DNA from: Candidatus Methanophagaceae archaeon
GTDB lineage: Archaea; Halobacteriota; Syntropharchaeia; Alkanophagales; Methanospirareceae
Length of the DNA stretch: 6,032 bases
Assembly (NCBI GenBank): GCA_013374505.1
Contig: QENJ01000284.1
Location: forward strand, 1 to 6,032
Direction: 5' to 3'
The translations under genes and the position numbers were made by a program. The notes under the pieces were generated by a model. The model worked only from the letters and a program-made list of their open reading frames with translations. It did no database searches and was not told the origin of the DNA. Each line of letters starts with the position of its first letter. Within the stretch, counting starts at the first letter, position 1. This document shows, piece after piece, positions 1 to 6,032 of the stretch.

Positions 1-3000
1 TGAAGCAGGTACCTGCAATGATAATACTGCTTACAGTCACATTATTTACTGTATCTCCCGGTACAACAGATACCCAATTAAACGATGTCATTGATCAATA
101 CTTTGAGACTTTTAAGAGCCATATCAGTGGAGAAGAATACGAAATCATCAAAAATATCTCAGAGGAAACGGTATTGTACAAAGATCAAAAAGGCAACGTT
201 TATCGTACCAAACAAGAAATATTTGACAAAGAAATAAAAGACTTGTCAATAGACTCGAACCTACTAAAGTTAGACGAAGATCTGAGAGAAATTGTAAAGA
301 GCGAAGATAAAAATAAAACCGTCCCTGTCATTGTTGTTCTTGTCCGGCAGCCTGCACAGGATATAAGTATAAAAGTTAGAGAGGAACATGAGCCGGAGTT
401 CAAAAACGTCACAGAACCTGCAAGGAAGGTGTACGACCGGATAAAGCCGCGGCTCAGAGAAGAAGAATTACATGCATTGAATTTATCAGAGCTCATTAAT
501 GCAGAGCAAGCGCTGCTTACCGCAGAAGAGAAGAGAGTGCTGAACGAAACAGGAATAATGCTGGAACGACAGGTGATGCAGATGCGACACGAAATTCTCG
601 CACGAACTGAGCCAGAGGTTGAGAAGATACAGACGCCAATCGTTGAGGAAATGGAGCGTAATGGCTGCGAAATTAAATATAATGGGATGATCTACAATTC
701 GATAATCGCAGACGTTCCGGTTTCTTATCTTGCGGAGCTGGCTGCGGATTCTTCCATTGCTATGGTCTATTATGATAAGGTGCTCAAGGCAACTGTTGAT
801 ATAAGCGCACAAACAATTGGTGCTGATTACTGGTGGGACCAGGGATACCGAGGTGGAATATGGGACGTAGCAGTTGTTGATTCGGGTATTGATAGCTCAC
901 ATCCCGCACTCTCGGTGGATTACGCAAAGGTCTTCCACAAGTCTGCTCAAGACTTGTCAAACTACGCTGATGACCCTTCTAATCCAGATGATCTCGATGG
1001 ACACGGGACATCCTGCGCGGGTATCATAGCGAGTGAAGATTCAACGTACAAAGGAGTTGCTCACGGGCTGGATAAATTGATAAATGCAAAAGCTGGCTAT
1101 TTAGATGTGGATGGTGGGGGACACATAATGCTAAGTGATCGTATGGAAGCGATAGACTGGGCTATACTGCATTGCTCTGATGGTGCAGACGTTATAAGTC
1201 ATAGTTATACCCATAATCCTGGTGCAGATGGTGATACTGGTTCTTGCCATTACATGGATGCGGTTATTTTTAGTTTAAACGTGCCTGTAGTAATTAGTGC
1301 AGGGAACACAGGTCCCGATTTTACTACTGTTTGTGACCCAGGTTCAGCATATAACGTGATAACGGTTGGTGCAATTGACGATAAAAACACAGTGAGTCGT
1401 GATGACGATTCCATAAGAGAAAGCAGCAGCAGAGGACCTACCGGTGACGGTAGACTAAAGCCTGACATCGTAGCACCTGGAAAAGGGATAAGATCCTGTA
1501 ATAACGAGTGGGAGGTACAAAGTGACTTTGTTTCTAACTCTGGAACGAGTTTTGCGGCACCGCATATAGCAGGAAGCGTACTTTTAATACTGGATTATAA
1601 AGGGATAAGATGGGATGCAAAAGCGATAAAAGCGTTATTGCTCAATACAGCGGAGAATATAGGTGCTTCAGGTCCTGATAATACTTATGGATTTGGTTAT
1701 GTTGATTTAAAAAAGGCATATATACACAGAGATAATGTGCACATTGACACTTTAAGAGCAAAACCAGAAGGTGAAGTGGAAAAATTCTATAAAGGGCAGC
1801 ACGATGAAGGAGACAGGACTACGCTGGTGTGGAATAGGCACGTGATATATGACGATACGAACAGCCAAACACAATTTGATGACCTGAGCAATTTGGATCT
1901 GTACATATATAATGAAACTGATAACCGGGTAATAGATAGCTCAATATCATATAAAAATAACGTAGAACAGGTAAAATCTCTATCTTACCATTCATCTGCA
2001 ATCATAAAGATAGAACCTTTTGGATTGTATCCTACTGGTATATATTCCGAGGAGTACGCAATGGCAACAGAAGGTAATTTCTCAGAAGTAGCTCCGCCAG
2101 AATTATGTGTTAATCTTTCTATTCCTAGTTCTGTTAGCAGTGACTCATCCTTTACAGCTTCGTTAAAAGTAACGAACACGGGAGATCTTAAGGCTCATGA
2201 TGTTAATGCAACTCTGAATGGGCCATCCGTATTCACTCGTGTTTTCGGCGCGAATCCACAGAATTTAGGAATGATCAGTGGTGGCGAAAATAAAACAGTA
2301 ACCTGGACTGTTAATGCTTCTTCTGTAAGTTCCTCACAAGACTACATTATATCTGCGGATGTTGATTCATCATCTTATGGGGAATATTACACTGCAAGTG
2401 ATTTGAATCTAATAACAGTTACTTCTCATCCAACGATACAGTCTAAAATAGATGCGGCAAGCCCTGGTGATACAATAATAATTAAGGGTGGGAGTTACCA
2501 AGAAAATGTAAGGGTGGACAAGCGTTTGACGATTCGGTCTGACGGTGACCCTGCGAACTGTATTATTCATGCGGCGAGTCCAAAAGGCTACGTCTTTGAG
2601 ATAACATCTGACTATGTGAACATAATCGGGTTCAAAATTGACGGAGCTTCTGATAGTTGTGGTATTTATATCTGTAACGCAAATAACTGTAATATCTCTA
2701 ACAACATTATTTCAGGCAACTATCAGGGTATATATCTCTCAAATTCATGGCGTAATACTATTTCCAGGAACAACGTGTTCTCTAACAAAAATTATGGGAT
2801 TATATTAACAGATGGCTGCTGTCACAATCAAATAATCAATAATAAAGTCTCAAGTAACTTGAACTATTGTGGTATTTATCTTAGAGAGTCAAACAATAAC
2901 GATGTACACAATAACAGTGCAAACTATAATCATTACCAGGGTATTGAACTTAGGACATCAAATGAGAACATGATCACAAACAACATGGTAAAGAACAATG

Positions 3001-3980
3001 GAGACAATGGCATTCTTCTCAATGCTTCTGGCGGCAACCGATTAATGGGTAATGACGTTTCAAACAATAGTTATTCGGGTATATTATTGAACTCATCAAA
3101 CAATAACGATATAGGTAATAGCATTGCGAACTATAACTATTATGAGGGTATTGAACTTTGGAGATCAAATGAGAACATAATCACAAACAACACGGTAAAG
3201 AACAATGGAGACAATGGCATCTACCTTGAGGAATCAAACGACAACAAGATAACCGATAATATTGTCTCAAAAAACGACTACAATGGGATAGTTTTAGGCA
3301 CATCAAACAATAGTGAGATATGTAATAACATTGCAACCTATAATCATTACCAGGGTATTGGATTTTGGAGATCAAATGAGAACATAATCACAAACAACAC
3401 GGTAAAGAACAATGGAGACAATGGCATCTACCTTGAGAAATCAAACAACAACAAAATATATCTCATTAATTTCATGGATAACGCTAATAACGTTTATTCT
3501 ACCGAGTCAACCAACGTCTGGAACACAACATCAAAAATAACCTACACCTACAAGGGAATTACGTACACTAACTACTTAGGCAACTACTGGGACGATTACA
3601 AAGAAAAATATCCGAATGCCGAAGAGCGGGATTCAATGGGTATCTGGGATACGCCATACCGCATAGATTCTGATAGCGATCAAAATCCCTTAGTGGTACC
3701 ATGTGAGAACTTTGCGCAAACGGAAAATGTTTTCGAGACGGATTTGTCTGTCAATCCATATCCAAGCATCTCTGGCACGCACACAGGAATGCTCACGCCA
3801 AATATAAGAATCGAAATATCCACGCTTTACACATATTCCTGCGCGGGCACCGGCGGGCATACCAAATACGCAAGAATATGGAACGACACGTGGAGCGGTA
3901 AAGAAGGTTATTGGGAAGGTTATACAGGCGACTGGCATAACCTAACCTTTGATGAACCCTTCAATGCTATTCGCAGATAA
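1..3980 (+). CDS. Secreted S8 subtilisin-like peptidase with NosD-type beta-helix (5' edge-truncated, 3' frameshifted)
   Basis: A large extracellular serine protease fused to a beta-helix. Residues are numbered from the ATG at 18. Residues 1-20 are hydrophobic (MIILLTVTLFTV) and look like a signal peptide. The frame stays open upstream as K-Q-V-P-A from base 3, and bases 1-2 are TG, so the true start is probably an NTG codon beginning one base before the window. Residues 20-270 are charged and partly helical, ending in an I9-propeptide-like stretch (IADVPVSYLAELA). The S8 domain spans about 280-575, with Asp288 (VAVVDSGID), His329 (DGHGTSCAG), oxyanion Asn430 (SAGNTG) and Ser511 (SGTSFAAPH), so it should be active. 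A CARDB-like beta-sandwich lies at about 697-800. A right-handed beta-helix of NosD/PbH1 type covers about 805-1170, followed by GNYWDDY (1188) and DTPYRIDSD. A C-terminal archaeal module begins near 1246 and is cut by a frameshift after residue 1315; the last residues, NAIRR and TAA, are out of frame. The substrate is unknown; the beta-helix may bind polysaccharide or the cell surface (inference). Confidence 0.9.
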   Translation, partial: KQVPAMIILLTVTLFTVSPGTTDTQLNDVIDQYFETFKSHISGEEYEIIKNISEETVLYKDQKGNVYRTKQEIFDKEIKDLSIDSNLLKLDEDLREIVKSEDKNKTVPVIVVLVRQPAQDISIKVREEHEPEFKNVTEPARKVYDRIKPRLREEELHALNLSELINAEQALLTAEEKRVLNETGIMLERQVMQMRHEILARTEPEVEKIQTPIVEEMERNGCEIKYNGMIYNSIIADVPVSYLAELAADSSIAMVYYDKVLKATVDISAQTIGADYWWDQGYRGGIWDVAVVDSGIDSSHPALSVDYAKVFHKSAQDLSNYADDPSNPDDLDGHGTSCAGIIASEDSTYKGVAHGLDKLINAKAGYLDVDGGGHIMLSDRMEAIDWAILHCSDGADVISHSYTHNPGADGDTGSCHYMDAVIFSLNVPVVISAGNTGPDFTTVCDPGSAYNVITVGAIDDKNTVSRDDDSIRESSSRGPTGDGRLKPDIVAPGKGIRSCNNEWEVQSDFVSNSGTSFAAPHIAGSVLLILDYKGIRWDAKAIKALLLNTAENIGASGPDNTYGFGYVDLKKAYIHRDNVHIDTLRAKPEGEVEKFYKGQHDEGDRTTLVWNRHVIYDDTNSQTQFDDLSNLDLYIYNETDNRVIDSSISYKNNVEQVKSLSYHSSAIIKIEPFGLYPTGIYSEEYAMATEGNFSEVAPPELCVNLSIPSSVSSDSSFTASLKVTNTGDLKAHDVNATLNGPSVFTRVFGANPQNLGMISGGENKTVTWTVNASSVSSSQDYIISADVDSSSYGEYYTASDLNLITVTSHPTIQSKIDAASPGDTIIIKGGSYQENVRVDKRLTIRSDGDPANCIIHAASPKGYVFEITSDYVNIIGFKIDGASDSCGIYICNANNCNISNNIISGNYQGIYLSNSWRNTISRNNVFSNKNYGIILTDGCCHNQIINNKVSSNLNYCGIYLRESNNNDVHNNSANYNHYQGIELRTSNENMITNNMVKNNGDNGILLNASGGNRLMGNDVSNNSYSGILLNSSNNNDIGNSIANYNYYEGIELWRSNENIITNNTVKNNGDNGIYLEESNDNKITDNIVSKNDYNGIVLGTSNNSEICNNIATYNHYQGIGFWRSNENIITNNTVKNNGDNGIYLEKSNNNKIYLINFMDNANNVYSTESTNVWNTTSKITYTYKGITYTNYLGNYWDDYKEKYPNAEERDSMGIWDTPYRIDSDSDQNPLVVPCENFAQTENVFETDLSVNPYPSISGTHTGMLTPNIRIEISTLYTYSCAGTGGHTKYARIWNDTWSGKEGYWEGYTGDWHNLTFDEPFNAIRR
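3157..3230 (+). repeat. 74-bp exact direct repeat, copy 1
   Basis: This stretch starts TTTGGAGATCAAATGAG and ends GGCATCTACCTTGAG. It recurs without mismatch 207 bases downstream at 3364-3437. It codes the WRSNENIITNNTVK...GIYLE part of the second 69-residue unit. Identity at wobble positions shows a recent duplication or gene conversion rather than protein-level selection alone. Confidence 0.9.
3364..3437 (+). repeat. 74-bp exact direct repeat, copy 2
   Basis: This is the second copy of the repeat at 3157-3230, in the third 69-residue unit and in the same codon phase. The sequence diverges immediately outside it: upstream GAACTT becomes GGATTT, and downstream GAATCAAACGAC becomes AAATCAAACAAC. 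Confidence 0.9.
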
Positions 3981-4143
3981 AAAATACTACTATGAGATAA
4001 GAACAGGCTCTTATCCGCAGATACACCATACATCTGCACTGTCCACGGCGAGTGGCAGGCTAAACTGCACTGAATTCATAGATGCAAATGGAAAGAAATA
4101 TTACGATTGGATTCCTGCTATTAGGTTAGAGGGACACAAATAG
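3964..4143 (+). CDS. Frameshifted C-terminal remainder of the S8/beta-helix protein
   Basis: These 59 codons before the TAG stop continue the upstream protein in the +1 frame. They read MLFADKKYYYEIRTGSYPQIHH near the start and CTEFIDANGKKYYDWIPAIRL near the end, which I recognise as the usual second half of the archaeal module whose first half (GTGGHTK, TGDWHNLTFDEPF) ends the main frame. Dropping one A at 3963/3964 joins ...FDEPF directly to MLFADKK... and gives a single protein of about 1374 residues from the ATG at 18. A TTG/ATG at 3949/3952 could in principle start a separate small protein, but there is no clear ribosome binding site and a half domain is unlikely to be an independent gene. 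The cause may be a sequencing error, a real mutation or, less likely, programmed +1 frameshifting. Confidence 0.8.
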   Translation: MLFADKKYYYEIRTGSYPQIHHTSALSTASGRLNCTEFIDANGKKYYDWIPAIRLEGHK

Positions 4144-4175
4144 GGTATCGAGCAAAAATTATACTATCCAATTGG

Positions 4176-4206
4176 CGAAATCGAGAAAACAAAAATCGAA
4201 AATTTT
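4176..4206 (-). terminator. Possible T-rich terminator for the transposase transcript
   Basis: Read on the minus strand this stretch is AAAATTTTCGATTTTTGTTTTCTCG, with T-runs of four, five and four. Archaeal RNA polymerase can terminate at such oligo-T tracts without a hairpin. It lies about 185-215 bases beyond the transposase stop. The same bases read on the plus strand are A-rich and would not terminate the protease transcript. Confidence 0.25.
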
Positions 4207-4212
4207 ATAAAT
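4198..4212 (+). promoter_or_regulatory. Possible archaeal BRE/TATA promoter
   Basis: The bases CGAAAATTTTATAAAT resemble a purine-rich BRE followed by an archaeal TATA box (TTTATAAAT). An initiation site about 25 bases downstream would fall near 4232, at the first base of the hairpin at 4232-4270. A transcript would run rightward, antisense to the transposase 3' end, and no coding frame follows. Chance occurrence is quite possible in this AT-rich stretch. Confidence 0.3.
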
Positions 4213-4231
4213 GGTGAATAGCTGTGATAAA

Positions 4232-4270
4232 GTATCCTCTCCAAATTGATTGGTAATGGAGAGAAGATAC
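4232..4270. repeat. Imperfect inverted repeat / hairpin
   Basis: The left arm GTATCCTCTCCA (4232-4243) pairs with the right arm TGGAGAG-AA-GATAC (4257-4270). This gives 12 base pairs interrupted by a two-base AA bulge, with a 13-base loop. No T-run follows it on either strand, so it is not a standard terminator. It could be the folded 5' end of a small RNA, a structured sequence near the insertion-sequence end, or a site bound by a protein. The pairing is seen directly; the role is unknown. Confidence 0.55.
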
Positions 4271-4390
4271 GCTACTTTCAGCGTTAGCCTCAAGTTGAAC
4301 ATACTTACTGCCCAGTCATATACACATTAGCAATATCCTACTGCACTACACGATATATTCTGTATACCGCGCCCACACACCACATGCACC

Positions 4391-6032
4391 CTAACCCGCA
4401 GCGTTGTTCATCTCTGGAAATTTCTTCGCCCTAATCAGTTCCGCAAGTGAAGGCAAGCGAAAACGCTTGCTGACCCGATCATAAAAATACTCATACGTAC
4501 TCACACCCAACTTCTTTGCTGTCTGAACGATCGTCAAAAAGGTATCGTTTGCCTTTGTGCCGTCTTCGGTCATAGTATGCAAGCTCACATCCCGCTTGCA
4601 AACCTGCGCTCTCGCGCCCAATTCCGCATCGTTATTATGTAAGGGCAGTTCAGGGTATTTCAACACCATTAAGAGCTCCGAGTTTTTATCTCGGGTCTTC
4701 ACAATCCGTTCATCCAGAGCCAGATATCCTGTTTTCATGGAGAACAAACCATCGAATTCCACAGATAGAGCCTCCATCTCCTCCTGAGTCGGATTTTCCT
4801 TGAACTGCGCGAGTTTTCGATAATAGTCCCAGTAAAGACCCCGAAACATTTCGAGCTTTTCGCTATGCAGTGGAACCACAGGATGCAACTTCTTATAGGG
4901 TCGTCCGTCATGAACCCAGCACAGCGCCTGCTCACGGGTAAGCAGCCTAAACTGGGGCGCGCTATCACTCAAAAGGATATCCACGACTGGAAAGTCCGTT
5001 TGCTGATGATACGTAGCAATAGCAGCCGAATCCATAATCCGCGTCCTTTGAATTTTACCCTTATCTGGGTCAGGGAATATCAGCCCAAGCAGCTCATGCA
5101 TCTGCGCTTCCCCCAGCGTATCACCAGAAGTCAGCCCGTGTAATTGCAAAATCAACTTTTTAGACAGTCCAAATTCATCCAGCAGAGCGAAAGCTTCTTC
5201 ATTGAAGCAATAACCCCTCGCTTTGCCCTCTGGGTCACCGCGCAGTATATCGAGAACGGTCAGCCGATCTTTGCGCGGCATTGTGAAGTAAGCGGTGTAG
5301 TAGGGGTTGCAAAGGATATGCACATAGTGGTTCTGCCCATGCACGCGGGAGCAGGTATCATCTATCTGCTGATAATCAGTAGAGAGCAGTCCTGCCAGGA
5401 AAATATCTGCCTTCTCCTGATGGAAAAGTTCATTGTTCTTTGTAATAATGCGTGAAATCGAAGATGGTGAGATAAAAATCCTAAAATTCTCTAAAAACTC
5501 GTGTATCTTTGGCTCTGATACGTTAGCAACATGTTTAAGCGTGCAAACCATAGATTTTACTCCGGGTCCAAATTCTCCTTTAATCTCAGGCGGCAATTTC
5601 CCCATATAGGTTTTTTTTGCGATGGGGGAGTAGTAAATCTCTTTCATATATTTAACATTATCCGTTTTGATGATGATTTCCTGAACAACCACGTCCTGGT
5701 ATCCTTTGAACTCCGCATCAACCGGCAAGATGTTCTGATCTACCTTGCACACTTCGACACGATCTATTTTTATCTTATGCTTTTTTGCCTTTGATTTCTT
5801 CTTTTTGATAGTTTTTTGGGGCTTTCTTTCTTTTTCTGAAGAGATGTCTCCGCTAGGATTCTTCCTGGAGGATTTGATGTCGGGTTTGGTCTGCTCTCCT
5901 TTTAGGAGATTGATTTCATCCCGTAATTTCTGTTTTTCCGCTTTCGATTTTTCAATTTCCTCGCATAATTCTTCAATGAGCAGGAGCAGGATGCGAAAGG
6001 CTTCTGCTAGCCGTTCATCCGCAATCTCATCA
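4391..6032 (-). CDS. tnpC: IS66-family transposase (TnpC-type), N-terminus beyond window
   Basis: DDE transposase that would catalyse movement of its own insertion sequence. The frame is open from 6031 down to the TAG at 4391-4393, giving 546 residues with no ATG before the window edge. A GTG at 5752 is in frame, but the 93 codons before it clearly belong to the protein, so it is not the start. In order from the edge: a leucine/glutamate coiled coil (about 6-46), LLKGEQTKPDIK (42-53), a lysine-rich basic linker (67-88), and a region with EVCKVDQNILP that sits where IS66 proteins carry a zinc finger but shows only one Cys. The catalytic core follows, with probable acidic residues Asp224 or Asp225 (QQIDDTC), Asp356 (LLSDSAPQF) and Glu470 (HNNDAELGAR). 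The C-terminal TIVQTAKKLGVSTYEYFYDRV matches the usual IS66 tail. The N-terminal start is missing; what is visible has no stop or frameshift and looks functional. Accessory tnpA/tnpB genes are not seen here. Confidence 0.88.
   Translation of the reverse strand, partial: DEIADERLAEAFRILLLLIEELCEEIEKSKAEKQKLRDEINLLKGEQTKPDIKSSRKNPSGDISSEKERKPQKTIKKKKSKAKKHKIKIDRVEVCKVDQNILPVDAEFKGYQDVVVQEIIIKTDNVKYMKEIYYSPIAKKTYMGKLPPEIKGEFGPGVKSMVCTLKHVANVSEPKIHEFLENFRIFISPSSISRIITKNNELFHQEKADIFLAGLLSTDYQQIDDTCSRVHGQNHYVHILCNPYYTAYFTMPRKDRLTVLDILRGDPEGKARGYCFNEEAFALLDEFGLSKKLILQLHGLTSGDTLGEAQMHELLGLIFPDPDKGKIQRTRIMDSAAIATYHQQTDFPVVDILLSDSAPQFRLLTREQALCWVHDGRPYKKLHPVVPLHSEKLEMFRGLYWDYYRKLAQFKENPTQEEMEALSVEFDGLFSMKTGYLALDERIVKTRDKNSELLMVLKYPELPLHNNDAELGARAQVCKRDVSLHTMTEDGTKANDTFLTIVQTAKKLGVSTYEYFYDRVSKRFRLPSLAELIRAKKFPEMNNAAG
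4391..6032 (-). mobile_element. IS66-type insertion sequence, partial
   Basis: The transposase implies an insertion sequence that continues past 6032. I give only the coding extent because neither terminal inverted repeat can be verified: the transposase 5' side is outside the window and the 3' side lies somewhere in 4144-4390. No direct target repeat can be assigned. The element stands tail-to-tail with the protease gene and does not interrupt the visible coding sequence. Confidence 0.7.

Larger units (their letters stand above)
2895..3515 (+). repeat. Three tandem 207-bp units coding beta-helix turns
   Basis: Units lie at 2895-3101, 3102-3308 and 3309-3515. Each codes 69 residues, that is three 23-residue beta-helix turns, without gaps between units. 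The middle turn is the most conserved (ENxITNNxVKNNGDNGIxL), and all three units share 23 identical bases in it (AAGAACAATGGAGACAATGGCAT, in the first unit at about 2991-3013). The third turn of the last unit has diverged into the helix end (NFMDNANNVY). The turns are rich in Asn, as expected for Asn ladders stacking inside a right-handed beta-helix, and carry several N-x-S/T sequons. The unit size, a multiple of one turn, points to growth of the helix by in-frame duplication. Confidence 0.85.
4144..4390. other. Non-coding spacer between convergent genes
   Basis: No open frame with recognisable protein content lies here. The spacer separates the TAG of the protease remainder from the TAG of the convergent transposase. 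It contains an A-rich stretch at 4176-4202, a TATA-like element near 4198-4212 and a hairpin at 4232-4270. From about 4285 to 4390 I see only mixed sequence without strong structure. The distal end of the IS66-type element probably falls somewhere in this spacer, but its partner end is outside the window, so it cannot be placed. Confidence 0.6.

Noticed and set aside
200..1468. Minus-strand open frames at 200-496, 486-812 and 1250-1468
   Set aside because: They lie wholly opposite the clearly coding subtilase domain, show no recognisable motifs and are best explained as antisense shadows.
2895..3515. CRISPR-like array from regularly spaced repeats
   Set aside because: The repeats are in phase with a long open frame, form contiguous protein units without variable spacers and code beta-helix turns.
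1819..3938. Minus-strand open frames at 1819-2179, 3181-3375 and 3690-3938
   Set aside because: They are antisense to the CARDB-like, beta-helix and C-terminal regions, with no domain signal; the Cys/Tyr-rich one at 3181-3375 is the complement of Asn-rich repeats.
4253..4263. GTAATGGAGAG as the IS66 terminal inverted repeat (IS66 ends often start GTAA)
   Set aside because: Only the first four bases fit, the sequence is better explained as a hairpin arm, and the partner end is not available for comparison.
5750..5752. GTG as the transposase start
   Set aside because: The upstream in-frame codons encode a typical IS66 N-terminal coiled coil, KGEQTKPDIK and a basic linker, so the protein starts beyond the window.
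4557..5794. Plus-strand open frames opposite the transposase
   Set aside because: The transposase frame explains this region; the opposite frames have no family resemblance.

Overview
The window looks like archaeal DNA, most likely from a methanogen-related euryarchaeon of the Methanomicrobia/ANME type (inference). Three things point that way. The first gene combines a subtilisin-type peptidase with NosD-like beta-helix repeats and a C-terminal module (GTGGHTK ... TGDWHN ... RTGSYPQIHH ... CTEFIDANGKKYYDWIPAIRL) that I associate with secreted proteins of that group. The spacer holds an archaeal-style BRE/TATA sequence. The transposase resembles an IS66-like group that I recall from the same archaea. 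No rRNA or tRNA gene is present to test the placement.

Layout: (1) 1-4143, plus strand: one very large secreted protein, read here as two pieces because of a probable single-base frameshift at 3963/3964. Its modules are a signal peptide, a propeptide-like region, an S8 subtilase domain with a complete catalytic triad, a beta-sandwich (CARDB-like) domain, a right-handed beta-helix, a NosD-type GNYW.DY motif and the archaeal C-terminal module. The signal peptide very likely starts one base outside the window. Within the beta-helix three 207-bp (69-residue) units lie in tandem, each made of three 23-residue turns, and they share long identical stretches. (2) 4144-4390: a 247-bp non-coding spacer between convergent genes. 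It holds a TATA-like element, a 39-base imperfect hairpin where a transcript from that element would begin, and an A-rich stretch that is T-rich on the minus strand. (3) 4391-6032, minus strand: an IS66-family (TnpC-type) transposase, open to the window edge and therefore lacking its true N-terminus.

The two genes converge and do not look functionally linked: the first is a cell-surface or extracellular protease/adhesin-like protein, the second a mobile element next to its 3' end. I found no convincing new multi-gene system. The points most worth a second look are the frameshift that splits off the last 59 residues of the protease, the mosaic internal repeats, and a possible short transcript that would run antisense into the transposase 3' end.
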